DNA of 64,000 bases from Streptomyces sp. AP-93 (GCF_022808175.1 NZ_JALGBX010000001.1:310001-374000); one strand, 5' to 3'. Positions 16,716 to 25,136 are shown, counted from the first letter of the stretch. Program-made: numbers and translations. Notes: generated by a model not told the origin, from the sequence alone.

Positions 16716-17947
16716 TGGCGTGACTCCTCGATCCAGCTCACGACCTCGGGCGCCTTCGTGCCCGTGGCCTCGATGACTTGGCGCGTTACGGCCAAAGTGT
16801 TGGTTGTGCGCTGCGACCCGGACGACGGCAGCAGCATCCCGTACGCCCGAGTTCCGGTTGCGCAGGCCAGTTCCACCTCACCCTGCCTCGCCTGGGCCAG
16901 GGACAGGTGCGCCGTGAAGAGCGCCCTGTTGCGGACCATGTCGTCAGGGAGCGTGCCGAGGGTGCGGTGAAGGCATGACTCGGCACGCTCGTGCTCACCG
17001 AGCGCCGTCCAGACGTACGAGGACAGGGCGTCGAACTCGGCCGGGCTGTAGAAAGCGATCCACCCCGATGGCTGCCCGCTCCGCACCCGACCGAAGGCGG
17101 TCTCCGCGAGGTTCATGGCTCGGAGCGAGTACGCGGGCTGGTGCAGCCTGGCCAAGGCGTTGGCGTGCCGCATGTGCCCCAGCGATGCGTACAGCGGGTC
17201 ACGCCGGGCCACCGACGAGTGCTTCATCACCTCCGCGCCGGACGCCGCCTCGGCGTGGTTCTCCCGCATGCTGGAGGTGAGCATCAGGTGATCCCAGACC
17301 CGGTACATGGTCTCGCCGTCACGCGCGAGGCCCGCGAGGGTGAGGGCCTTGTCGAGGTGGGCGCGTGCACGCTGCGGAGCGCGTGCGTCGATCGCGGCGA
17401 AGGCCGCCAAGCACGTTACGTCGGACGCGAGCCGGTACATCTGACGTCGAATACGGTCCGAGGCGCCACCGCCGGCGAACGACGACTGAACACGCGCCGA
17501 TAGCTCGACGGCCTTGTTCTCAATCTGCCGCGTTCCGCCGACCCGTGAATCGTCGCGCAGCAGGTCGGTGTACTCCTGGTGGAACCGGTCGGCGTCGGAC
17601 TGCCCCAGCCGCAAGGAGCGTGCAGGGAGGACAACAGCGGCGGCAGTTCCGGTCGCTGCGAGAAGCAAGGTACGTCGGCGCAATGGGTCCTCCGCTTGTG
17701 CTGCGGAACGTGGTGGAGCGAACCCTAAATCCGCCACGGGGCGTCCGAATACCTCCTCCAGCGCGATGCAGGTCCGGCCGATCGGCCGCCGGGTGGCGCC
17801 GTTCAGCAGGTTCCTCACGGTGCGTGCGGAGACTTCGCCTGGTCTGCCGGTGAGCTTGTGGAGCGCGGTGTTCATCTGACGTGCCAATTCGTCCTGCTTG
17901 AGGCCCAGTTCAGCCATCTGGGCCTTGAGGACGGCGTTCACTCCCAT
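16706..17947 (-). CDS. XRE regulator with TPR-like sensor domain
   Basis: A 413-residue protein. The N-terminal helix-turn-helix spans about residues 5-65 (LGLKQDELARQMN...VSARTVRNLLNG). It is followed by 'RRRTLLLAATGTAAAVVLP', a hydrophobic stretch seen in this Streptomyces regulator class. A helical, TPR-like C-terminus of about 270 residues (ARAHLDKALTLAGLARDGE, NALARLHQPAYSLRAMNLAETAF) completes it. Similar proteins respond to peptides or other signals. It is transcribed with the GNAT gene. It lies about 2 kb from the RiPP cluster and could regulate it, but nothing in the sequence proves that. Confidence 0.75.
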   Translation of the reverse strand: MGVNAVLKAQMAELGLKQDELARQMNTALHKLTGRPGEVSARTVRNLLNGATRRPIGRTCIALEEVFGRPVADLGFAPPRSAAQAEDPLRRRTLLLAATGTAAAVVLPARSLRLGQSDADRFHQEYTDLLRDDSRVGGTRQIENKAVELSARVQSSFAGGGASDRIRRQMYRLASDVTCLAAFAAIDARAPQRARAHLDKALTLAGLARDGETMYRVWDHLMLTSSMRENHAEAASGAEVMKHSSVARRDPLYASLGHMRHANALARLHQPAYSLRAMNLAETAFGRVRSGQPSGWIAFYSPAEFDALSSYVWTALGEHERAESCLHRTLGTLPDDMVRNRALFTAHLSLAQARQGEVELACATGTRAYGMLLPSSGSQRTTNTLAVTRQVIEATGTKAPEVVSWIEESRQWT

Positions 17948-18179
17948 GCGACAGAAAGTAGCCGCACGGGCACTGTCCGAACCACCCTCCGGGTAATGCA
18001 GGCGCAAAGTTTTCCGGTCGGCTGCGAGCAACTCGGTGGCAATCCTTCCTGTTCGCCGACGCCCGACGCTCGTTGAATGGTCACCACGCCGCCTCCGCAG
18101 GGCGGTCCTCCTGGCCCCGCCGCTGTCGACTCCCTTCGTGGCGGGGCCGGGCACCACCTCATCAAAGGAGCGCACCGAG

Positions 18180-18746
18180 ATGAGCACCATGCCCACCCCT
18201 GCCCAGGCCGCCGACAAGGCGAAGAAGATCCTGGCCGCGATCGAGGCCGACCCCGAGTTCGCCGCGTTCGAAGCCGCGACGCTGGAGTACTCCTCCGACT
18301 GGCAGTGCTTCACCGGCTTCCCGGTCATCGAGCGCTGGAACTTGGACGAGGACAAAGCACCGTTGTTCACCGAGGGCCTGCGCGCGCTCGCCCTCAAGGC
18401 CGCCGTCTTCGACCTCACCGGCGACGAGCACCTGGCCGAGGTCGCCGTCGCGGTGCCGGTCGACGAGATGACGCACGCGATGATCGCGCAGCCCCAGTTG
18501 TTCGCCCGGATCGCCGACCGGACGGGCTTCGCGCTCATCCACCAGACCGACCAGGAGCACACCGACTACACCGACGGGGACTTCACCCACCTCGCCTACC
18601 GCCTCGCGTGGGGCGAGCCCCCGGCCCGGTACTGGCTCCCGAAGAACGAGGTCGACCGGCGGGTGCAGATCCTCACCGCGCGGTACGCCAGCATCGGAAT
18701 GGACCGCGCCGGCCGCGAGCACGACATCGACTTCGCCGCCGCGTAG
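18180..18746 (+). CDS. Hypothetical protein, 188 residues
   Basis: The ATG at 18180 is preceded by 'aaaggag'. The protein is acidic, soluble and helical, with 'FAAFEAATLEYSSDWQCFTGFPVIERWN' near the start and a charged C-terminus. No domain recognised. It is divergent from the XRE/GNAT pair and typical of conserved hypothetical genes on Streptomyces elements. Confidence 0.6.
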   Translation: MSTMPTPAQAADKAKKILAAIEADPEFAAFEAATLEYSSDWQCFTGFPVIERWNLDEDKAPLFTEGLRALALKAAVFDLTGDEHLAEVAVAVPVDEMTHAMIAQPQLFARIADRTGFALIHQTDQEHTDYTDGDFTHLAYRLAWGEPPARYWLPKNEVDRRVQILTARYASIGMDRAGREHDIDFAAA

Positions 18747-18747
18747 G

Positions 18748-19026
18748 TCAACGCGACAGGGACCACCATCGCCTTCGCGGCGGCTCCTGCTCGACAACGA
18801 CCCGTTCGGGCGGCGGCGCAATCCGGTCCGGCTCGACCCCGATCTTGTCCGGGTGCACGCAGGCCGGAGTCCCGTCCGAGGTGTAACGGTGGCCGTCGGC
18901 CGGGTTGAACGGGCACTCGCGCGAAGGCCGGTCGTAGACGACGAAGGCTTCCCTCGGCAGCCGCAGCGAGGGACAGATCCCGCACGCCGGATGATCGCTG
19001 TCCTCAGTGATGAACGGCTCAGCCAT
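18748..19026 (-). CDS. Small Cys-containing protein, 92 residues
   Basis: The protein contains 'HPACGICPSLRLP', 'RECPFNPADGHRY' and 'PACVHPDK', giving a possible Cys4/His zinc site, then a basic 'PPRRRWWSLSR' tail. It ends two bases from the preceding convergent gene. Function unknown. Confidence 0.6.
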   Translation of the reverse strand: MAEPFITEDSDHPACGICPSLRLPREAFVVYDRPSRECPFNPADGHRYTSDGTPACVHPDKIGVEPDRIAPPPERVVVEQEPPRRRWWSLSR

Positions 19027-19120
19027 CCCCGCACGATACCCCCGAGCAGCAGGCCGCGCCCCCGTCCCCGAGAACGCATCCGCGGCCCGCTACACCCCCT
19101 CTGACGGCAGGAGCGCAGCC

Positions 19121-19354
19121 ATGAACGAGCCCCTCCCTCACCGAACCCCCCTGGCCCGACAGCTCGAAGACCAGCCCGACGAGGGCATTCCGTGGGATGC
19201 CTTCGCTGTCGAGTCCGACGTCGCCGGGGTGTACGGCCAGCCGTCCCCGGCCCTGATGGCGAGGGCGAAACGCGGCTGGCGCAACCTCGGCTACCTGCAT
19301 GCCGGTATCGACCCGGTCGACGCGGACAGCACCGCGGAGGGAGGCCCGGCATGA
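19121..19354 (+). CDS. Small protein, 77 residues, unknown
   Basis: The ATG follows 'ggcaggagcgcagcc'. The product is hydrophilic with 'DQPDEGIPWDAFAVESDVAGVYGQ' and 'RGWRNLGYLHAGIDP'. It overlaps the next start (ATGA), so the two are coupled. No domain recognised. Confidence 0.55.
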   Translation: MNEPLPHRTPLARQLEDQPDEGIPWDAFAVESDVAGVYGQPSPALMARAKRGWRNLGYLHAGIDPVDADSTAEGGPA

Positions 19355-19560
19355 GCAGGCTGCCCGGCTGGCTCCGCGAGGGCGCCCGCGTCCTGGACCC
19401 CGCCAAGGACCGTGAGGGAATCGTGCAGTTCATCGGCGAGTACGAGGACCCCTACACCCGCCGCGTCACCGCCAGCGCCGTCTTCCTGCGCCCCGAGGGC
19501 GGCGGCAAGGAGTGGATCGTGCCGGACCATCAGGCCCTGCGCCAGGCCGACGCCCGCTAA
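19351..19560 (+). CDS. Small conserved element protein, 69 residues
   Basis: ATG overlaps the previous stop. The pattern 'DREGIVQFIGEYEDPYTRRVTASAVFLRPEGGGKEWIV' has the feel of a small SH3-like beta-barrel found on Streptomyces plasmids and integrative elements. It is probably not part of the RiPP cluster that follows. Confidence 0.55.
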   Translation: MSRLPGWLREGARVLDPAKDREGIVQFIGEYEDPYTRRVTASAVFLRPEGGGKEWIVPDHQALRQADAR

Positions 19561-19601
19561 AGGCTTCCTGCCCCGCACTCCTACGGCCCGGGGCGGGCGC
19601 A

Positions 19602-19622
19602 TCATCCGCAGACTCCTCTCCG
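19602..19622 (+). repeat. Second copy of the 21-bp element
   Basis: This matches 11687-11707 with one mismatch. It lies about 170 bases upstream of the first RiPP-cluster gene and could be part of that cluster's promoter. Confidence 0.5.
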
Positions 19623-19789
19623 AACCTGACCAGGCAGTCGGCACGGAGAGGACCGGCTCCGGGGACATGTCTGGGGACGTGATCCCCGGCGCCACCCACG
19701 CACCATGCGAACGAAGCATCACGGCACGACTGAGCGCTTCGAAATGACAGCGCCGCCATCCATGAACCTTCGCGCACAAGGAGCACACG

Positions 19790-20425
19790 ATGGACACCGG
19801 TCAATCCACCGCACAGCTTCCGGCCCGAGTCGCGTGGGACGAAGCCGGCACCGTCATCGTGCCGAACGTCCTGGGGAACACCCGCTTCGAGGACATCGTC
19901 GCCGAGGCACACGAACGCGTCGAACTCGTCACGCCGCACATCCACGAGCACACCGCCGCACACCGCGACGGGTCCTTCGCCTCGCCCGTCCACTGCGGCT
20001 TCATCCCGCCGGGCCGCACCCTGGAGGGGCTGGCCTTCGACAAGGAGCTCCTGGCCGCCCTCCGCGAAGCCACCGGCATCCCGCGCCTGATCCCCCGCGG
20101 CGGCGCTGTCGTCCTGTACGAGGAGGGCGACTTCCAGGGCATCCACACCGACTCGGTGAAGTCCACCGTCACCGTCTCGATCGCCCTCACCGAGACCCTC
20201 GCGCCGATGGGCTGGGCGCCGCACCTGCGCAACGCCTTCGGCGACCAGCTCGGCCAAGTCGTCGCCGATCACGGCATGTTCCCGGACGGGGACGGCTTCA
20301 CCACCCTGGAGCACCCCTTCGCGGACGGCAGCGTGCGCGCATTCGCCGGATACCACGTGCCGCACTGGCGCGCGCCGGCCAAGAAGCGGGCCATGCTCGC
20401 CACGATGTCCTTCATGGACCTGTGA
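19790..20425 (+). CDS. 2OG-Fe(II) oxygenase-like protein 1
   Basis: A 211-residue protein. The double-stranded beta-helix metal motif is visible as 'GIHTD' (H119, D121) and the distal 'PHWRAP' (H192), with R200 in 'KKRAMLATMSFMD' as the candidate 2-oxoglutarate ligand. The preceding strand 'GGAVVLYEEGDFQ' fits the fold. Such enzymes hydroxylate or desaturate substrates using O2 and 2-oxoglutarate. The start ATG follows 'caaggag'. The gene is the first of the RiPP cluster and is translationally coupled (TGATG) to the second oxygenase, so a peptide substrate is likely. Confidence 0.72.
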   Translation: MDTGQSTAQLPARVAWDEAGTVIVPNVLGNTRFEDIVAEAHERVELVTPHIHEHTAAHRDGSFASPVHCGFIPPGRTLEGLAFDKELLAALREATGIPRLIPRGGAVVLYEEGDFQGIHTDSVKSTVTVSIALTETLAPMGWAPHLRNAFGDQLGQVVADHGMFPDGDGFTTLEHPFADGSVRAFAGYHVPHWRAPAKKRAMLATMSFMDL

Positions 20426-21045
20426 TGGGGTCCGCGCTGCGCCGGACGTGGCTCGCCGAAGGCCGGGCCGAGGTTCCGGAGGACGTCGTCGAGGCCGCCC
20501 TGTGGGACGAGATCGCCGTCGAGACCGAACGGTGCGAGCCGCACGCGGCGGTCCGGCACAACCAGCGGCCCGGCCTCCTCGCGATGCGCGACGGGTCGAT
20601 CACCTCGCCGCAGCTCTGCAAGGTCCACCCCGGCGGCACGGCGCTGAACGCGCTGGCCATGTCCAAGGGCCTGGCCGAGGTCGCGTGCGAGGCCACCGGC
20701 CGCTCCCGCATGACGCCGATCCGGTACGGGCTCAAGTACTACCAGCCCGGCGACTACATGCACGTCCACCGCGATGACGGCAAGTGCGAGATCACGTTCT
20801 CGTGCGGCCTCACGCCCGGCCTCGCCGCGATGCACTGGCTGCCCAAACTGCGCTTCCTCACGACCGAGCAGGTCGTCGACCGGCTGGCCGACACCCCATA
20901 CCCCGACGGTGGCGAGGAGTTCCCGATCCGCCACCGCGTCCTCACCGGATTCGACGGAAGCCGAATCCCCCACTGGCGTACCCCGCTCGACTCCCAGTCG
21001 CGCGAGGTGCTGATCACCATCTGCTTCACCGACCTCTCGGTGTAG
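20425..21045 (+). CDS. 2OG-Fe(II) oxygenase-like protein 2
   Basis: A 206-residue paralogue of the previous product. 'YGLKYYQPGDYMHVHRDDGKCEITF' contains the metal H115 and D117. 'RIPHWRTP' contains the distal H183, and 'SREVLITICFTDL' contains R193. The shared P-H-W-R-x-P block shows common ancestry with protein 1, although overall identity looks low. The ATG overlaps the upstream stop. It lies 26 bases before the candidate precursor, so it probably modifies that peptide. Substrate and reaction are unproven. Confidence 0.72.
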   Translation: MGSALRRTWLAEGRAEVPEDVVEAALWDEIAVETERCEPHAAVRHNQRPGLLAMRDGSITSPQLCKVHPGGTALNALAMSKGLAEVACEATGRSRMTPIRYGLKYYQPGDYMHVHRDDGKCEITFSCGLTPGLAAMHWLPKLRFLTTEQVVDRLADTPYPDGGEEFPIRHRVLTGFDGSRIPHWRTPLDSQSREVLITICFTDLSV

Positions 21046-21071
21046 CAGCCGCCCAACCACAAGGAGGAACG

Positions 21072-21230
21072 ATGTCCAAGATCGAAGCCACCACCAAGGC
21101 GGTGGACCCGGCCGAGTTCGTGGCCGAACTGCACTCCGAGGGCAACCTGCCGCAGAACTCCGGCGGCGACCCGGCCGTGCCCGACTCCGCCTTCCCCGAC
21201 ACCCACACCTACCAGCAGCCCACCGTCTGA
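21072..21230 (+). CDS. Candidate RiPP precursor peptide, 52 residues
   Basis: A 52-residue peptide with a very strong ribosome site (caaggaggaacg) and no enzyme-like features. The N-terminal half is charged and helical (MSKIEATTKAVDPAEFVAEL), as in leaders. A turn 'GNLPQNSGG' separates it from a C-terminal 'DPAVPDSAFPDTHTYQQPTV', the likely core. There is no cysteine, so azoline formation from Cys is excluded; Ser/Thr or backbone thioamide chemistry remains possible. Its place between the tailoring oxygenases and YcaO is the classical precursor position. Inferred from context, not from a known family. Confidence 0.68.
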   Translation: MSKIEATTKAVDPAEFVAELHSEGNLPQNSGGDPAVPDSAFPDTHTYQQPTV

Positions 21231-21249
21231 CCCAGGCCACGGCCTGAGC

Positions 21250-21301
21250 GCGCCCGGTCGCTGGAAGCTCCCTTCCCTGGGGGTCTCCGGCGGCCGGGCG
21301 C
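21250..21301 (+). promoter_or_regulatory. Hairpin between precursor and YcaO genes
   Basis: The arms 'gcgcccgg' and 'ccgggcgc' flank a 36-base loop in the only sizeable gap of the cluster. Partial termination or RNA protection here would let the precursor be made in excess of the enzymes. Confidence 0.45.
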
Positions 21302-21325
21302 CGTCGTCCCAGCAGGAGGCGAATC

Positions 21326-22501
21326 ATGCGCAAGACGTACTTCGACGGCACGCACCGCACCCGCCACCCCGCGGACACATGGACCCGCGTCCGTCCCCTT
21401 CTTGCCCGCTACGGCATCACCCGCATCGCGGACGTCACCGGCCTGGACGACATCGGCATCCCCGTCACCATGGCCGTCCGCCCTCTGGCGCGCACTCTCT
21501 CCGTCGCCCAGGGCAAGGGAGCCAACTTCGATGCGGCCCGGGTCTCCGGCGCGATGGAGGCCATCGAGGCATGGCACGCCGAACGCGCCCTTCCGCCGGT
21601 CACCGCCCACCAGAAGCCGTCCGAAAGCATGCGTCTGCCCTACCCGGTGACCACACTCGAAGCCCACCCCGGCAGCCTCCTCACCCACCAGACACGCCTG
21701 GACTGGATCACCGGCCGCTCCCTCACGGACGGAAGCCCCGTCCCCGTACCGGCAGCCGCCGTCAGGATCGGCCGCGAAGCGCACGCCGACTGGCGGATGC
21801 ACCTGCCCAGCTCCTCCACCAACGGCCTCGCCTCCGGCAACACCCCCGAAGAGGCCATCGTCCACGCGCTGGGCGAAGTGATCGAACGGGACACCATCAG
21901 CGCCCTGGCCGACGGCCACCCTCACGCCCACGCGCAGCTCATCGACCCGTGGAGCGTGGACGACCCGCAGTGCTCCCACCTCATCGGGCGCCTCATCGCG
22001 GCAGGCGCCTGGTTCGAGTTGTGGCATCTACCCACCCGCTTCGGAGTGCCGGTCATGGCCTGCTACCTGTGGCGCGAGGACCAGCCCGCCGTCATCGTGT
22101 CTGGCTCCGGCGCCCACCTGGACCCCCGCGTGGCGCTCTCCAGGGCGATCACCGAGGCCGCCCAGTCCCGCCTCACCCTCATTGCCGGAACCCGCGAAGA
22201 CGTTGCACCCGTCGCCTACCGGCCCGGCGTCCACCAGGGCCCCAAAGCCTCCGAGACCCCGTGCACCGCGTGGCCCCGGATCACCGACGCCTACCGGCTC
22301 ACCTTCGACTCCCACGGCGCCGAAGCGGCCCACCTCACGACAGTCATCACCGTGGCGACCGGCATCCCTCCCATCGCCATCGACCTCACTTCCGGCATCC
22401 ACGCCCGCGAGGAGTTCGCCGTGGTCAAAGTGCTCGCCCCGCACCTGCGCTACGACTCCCGCCACACCATCCCCCGCCCCGGCCGTCAGGAGCAGCCGTG
22501 A
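21326..22501 (+). CDS. YcaO-domain protein (thioamide/azoline-forming)
   Basis: A 391-residue protein whose YcaO ATP-binding signatures are clear: 'SVAQGKGANFDAARVSGAMEAIEAWHAE' (S74, E78, E81), 'SNGLASGNTPEEAIVHALGEVIERDTI' (E184, E187, R188) and 'RAITEAAQSRLT'. YcaO enzymes activate peptide backbone amides with ATP. With a TfuA partner they typically install thioamides. 'gcaggagg' precedes the ATG, and the stop overlaps the TfuA start. No E1-like or ocin-ThiF partner is present, which argues against a standard azoline pathway. Confidence 0.92.
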   Translation: MRKTYFDGTHRTRHPADTWTRVRPLLARYGITRIADVTGLDDIGIPVTMAVRPLARTLSVAQGKGANFDAARVSGAMEAIEAWHAERALPPVTAHQKPSESMRLPYPVTTLEAHPGSLLTHQTRLDWITGRSLTDGSPVPVPAAAVRIGREAHADWRMHLPSSSTNGLASGNTPEEAIVHALGEVIERDTISALADGHPHAHAQLIDPWSVDDPQCSHLIGRLIAAGAWFELWHLPTRFGVPVMACYLWREDQPAVIVSGSGAHLDPRVALSRAITEAAQSRLTLIAGTREDVAPVAYRPGVHQGPKASETPCTAWPRITDAYRLTFDSHGAEAAHLTTVITVATGIPPIAIDLTSGIHAREEFAVVKVLAPHLRYDSRHTIPRPGRQEQP

Positions 22502-23862
22502 CCGTGCACGTATTCACCGGCCCCACCATTCCCGCCGACGACGTCCACCACCTCCTTCCCGATGCCGTATGTCACCCGCCGGTCAGCCACGGGGACCTTC
22601 TCCGGCTCGGCCTCGCCCGCACCGACATCGCCCTGATCATCGACGGCCTCTGGCACCAGACCGCCCCTATCCGCCATAAAGAACTTCTCGCAGTCATGGC
22701 GACCGGCGTGCGGGTCGTCGGCGCCGCGAGCATGGGCGCACTGCGCGCGGCAGAACTCGCCCCGTACGGCATGCTCGGCGTCGGACGCGTTTACGAGAGC
22801 TATGCATCCGGCGCCCTGGAAGCCGATGACGAAGTAGCCGTTCTCCACACCCCCGAGGGCCACAAAATCACCGAGGCCCTGGTGAACATGCGCACCGCCA
22901 TCGACCGCGCGACGACAGCCGGCCGACTCGGCAGGACCGACGCCCAGGCCCTGCTGGAACTCGCCCGCTCCCTGCCCTACACCCGCCGAACCTGGAAGGC
23001 CCTCGGCTACGCCGCCGAGGAAGCCAGCCTGACGTGCGCCTTCGACGCCGTGAACTCCTGGCGCCAGACACACCCCTACGACCTCAAGCGCGCGGACGCG
23101 GAGGAAGCACTGGCCATACTGCTCCGCGGCCTTCCGGCGCCGGCCCGGACCGCGCCTTGGCGGGGAGAACGGTGGCAGACCAGCTTCGTCCGCTACTGGA
23201 CCGCGGCCTTCCAGCCCGACCGCACCGGCATCCCGCTCCTCGCGCTCCTCCAACATCAGCAGCTCTACGACCCCAGGTTCCCGGCCCGCTGGCGCCAGCG
23301 GGTGCTTGCGAACATCGGCCGCGAGCACAGCGGACTGCCGGAAGAGGCCGCTCTCACTGCTGCCCGCGAGGCCGGGACCAGCACCACCGACCTTTCACCA
23401 GCGCAGCGCGCCCACTGGTTCACGTCCGACGAGGAGCGACTCCTCGACCCAGGCGAGGGGCTACGCCGCATCATGGTCCGGTCCGCCCGCCTCGACGGCG
23501 CATGGACCGTGTGGCCCGCAACCCACGCCGAGGCTCTTCCCCTGCTGGACACCGACTTGGACACCGAGCAGAGAGTGGCGCACGCGTTCCGCGTCAACGA
23601 CGCCGCGCAGGCCAACAATCCTCGACACACCCCCGCACATCTGGACGCCGGGCGCATCACCACGCACCTTCTGTCCCACTGGGGCCTTCCGACCGACGCC
23701 GACCAGGAAACCCGAGATGCCGCGGCCCGCGACCGGGCGTTCCGCGACTTTGTCGGCGCCGTGGAAACCTGCCGCGCCTACTACCTCGGCGCCCGCGCCG
23801 CCGAAGTCACGAGCGATCCGTCGGCGCCCTCCGGCACCGGCGCGGTGATGCTTCGAACCTGA
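22498..23862 (+). CDS. TfuA-like protein
   Basis: A 454-residue protein whose first 130 residues carry the TfuA pattern: 'VFTGPTIPADDV', 'DIALIIDGLWHQTAPIRHKELLAVMATGVRVVGAASMGALRAAELAPYGMLGVGRVYESYASGALEADDEVAVLH'. The remaining 300 residues are helical and of unknown role, so this member is longer than the minimal domain. TfuA proteins act with YcaO in thioamidation, probably delivering sulfur. The GTG start overlaps the YcaO stop. The 3' end overlaps the convergent exporter gene by 82 bases. Confidence 0.9.
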   Translation: MTVHVFTGPTIPADDVHHLLPDAVCHPPVSHGDLLRLGLARTDIALIIDGLWHQTAPIRHKELLAVMATGVRVVGAASMGALRAAELAPYGMLGVGRVYESYASGALEADDEVAVLHTPEGHKITEALVNMRTAIDRATTAGRLGRTDAQALLELARSLPYTRRTWKALGYAAEEASLTCAFDAVNSWRQTHPYDLKRADAEEALAILLRGLPAPARTAPWRGERWQTSFVRYWTAAFQPDRTGIPLLALLQHQQLYDPRFPARWRQRVLANIGREHSGLPEEAALTAAREAGTSTTDLSPAQRAHWFTSDEERLLDPGEGLRRIMVRSARLDGAWTVWPATHAEALPLLDTDLDTEQRVAHAFRVNDAAQANNPRHTPAHLDAGRITTHLLSHWGLPTDADQETRDAAARDRAFRDFVGAVETCRAYYLGARAAEVTSDPSAPSGTGAVMLRT

Positions 23863-25136
23863 GCCAGCGCCAGCGGCACCACCGCGGCGCACACGATCAG
23901 CAACGCCCCGGCCGCCAGCGTTCCGCGCAGCCCGAGCACCGCGACCAGCGGTCCGACGGCCGCGTAGCCGATCGGCACTGGAAGCAACTGACCCAGCGTC
24001 GAGTAGGAGGTCGTCCGGCTGAGACGGTCGGCGGGGATCCGGGCCTGCACCACCGACGCCCACGACGTCATGCTCACCGCCAGCCCGGCCCCGGCCAGCG
24101 CCGCAGCCACCACCACAACCGGCAGCGGGGCCCGCACCGCCATCGCGGCCAGCGGCAGCGACATCCCCCCGGTGCCCGCGCACACCACCACACCGACGAG
24201 CCGCGGCTTCCACATCAGTGACATGGCCGCTCCGGCGATCAGACCGCCGGTGAACCCGGAAACGACCACGCCCCAAAGGGCCGGTCCGCCGAGGAACCGC
24301 TCCCCGTACACCGGGCCCAGCGCCTGATAGCCGACCAGCCACGCGGGAACGATCACGGAGCCCTGGATGACCATGACCCACAGCCAGCGCCGCGACCAGA
24401 AGTCACGCCACCCGTCGCGGAGGTCGGCGACGAACCCGGTCTTCACCTTCACCCGGCCGGAGGTCAGGCCGATCCTCGCGCAGAGGACGGCGGCCACCGC
24501 GAAGGTCAGCGCGTCCCAGCCGATCACCCACGCAGGCCCGGCGACCGCGACCAGGAAGCCGCCGAGCGCAGGGCCGCCGACCTTCACCGTGTTCTGCCCG
24601 ATCTTCAACAAGGCGTTCGCGGTGTGGCGCATCTCGGCGGGAACCACATCGACCACCACTCCGCCGGCCGCAGGCGTGAAGAACGCCGAAGCCGCCCCGC
24701 ACACCATGGACATCGCGGCCAGGTGCCAGACGCGCGCATGTCCGCTCCACAACAACAGAGCAGCCAGGCTCTCGGCCACGCAGCAGACGACGTTGGCCCA
24801 CACCATCACCCGGGCCCGCGACCAGCGGTCGGCCACAACGCCGCCGATGAGCAGGAGAAGGATCTGGGGGATCATGCCCGCCGCGAGTACCAGGCCGAGG
24901 GCTCCGGGGCCTCCGTCGATATGGAAGACCGCGAACGCCAAGCCGATCGGGGCCACGGCTGACCCGGTCCACGACAGCATCCGCGCGAAGAAATGCATCC
25001 GGTACGGCTGGATCGACAGCGGGACCGCGGCCTGCCGTGCACGGGCTTTCCAACCAATCCGAGGAACCGCATCCGACTGTCCCCGACGCCCTGCACCGCG
25101 CACGTACCGCAAGATCAAACTCCGCCCAGGAAACAC
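23781..25136 (-). CDS. MFS transporter, probable RiPP exporter
   Basis: A 451-residue protein with about 12 hydrophobic segments, the MFS loop motif 'GGVVADRWSRARVM' after segment 2, and 'GGFLVAVAGPAWVIGWDALTF', typical of the MFS_3/EntS-like group. It is convergent with the TfuA gene and overlaps it by 82 bases, so it belongs with the cluster by position and probably exports the product or gives self-resistance. Start is uncertain; an internal ATG at 'MHFFARMLSW' is also possible. Confidence 0.82.
   Translation of the reverse strand: MFPGRSLILRYVRGAGRRGQSDAVPRIGWKARARQAAVPLSIQPYRMHFFARMLSWTGSAVAPIGLAFAVFHIDGGPGALGLVLAAGMIPQILLLLIGGVVADRWSRARVMVWANVVCCVAESLAALLLWSGHARVWHLAAMSMVCGAASAFFTPAAGGVVVDVVPAEMRHTANALLKIGQNTVKVGGPALGGFLVAVAGPAWVIGWDALTFAVAAVLCARIGLTSGRVKVKTGFVADLRDGWRDFWSRRWLWVMVIQGSVIVPAWLVGYQALGPVYGERFLGGPALWGVVVSGFTGGLIAGAAMSLMWKPRLVGVVVCAGTGGMSLPLAAMAVRAPLPVVVVAAALAGAGLAVSMTSWASVVQARIPADRLSRTTSYSTLGQLLPVPIGYAAVGPLVAVLGLRGTLAAGALLIVCAAVVPLALAQVRSITAPVPEGADGSLVTSAARAPR

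Noticed and set aside
16706..18562. A 618-codon start for the XRE regulator
   Set aside because: The upstream extension is low-complexity and lacks a ribosome site; the HTH begins right after the ATG at 17947.
19705..21045. A single 446-codon frame spanning both oxygenase genes
   Set aside because: Its first two thirds are Arg/His/Pro-rich shadow sequence. The real genes start at 19790 and 20425 with ribosome sites and coherent motifs.
23034..24221. A 395-codon plus-strand frame across the TfuA/MFS junction
   Set aside because: Arg/His/Pro-rich shadow of TfuA and of the antisense MFS gene.
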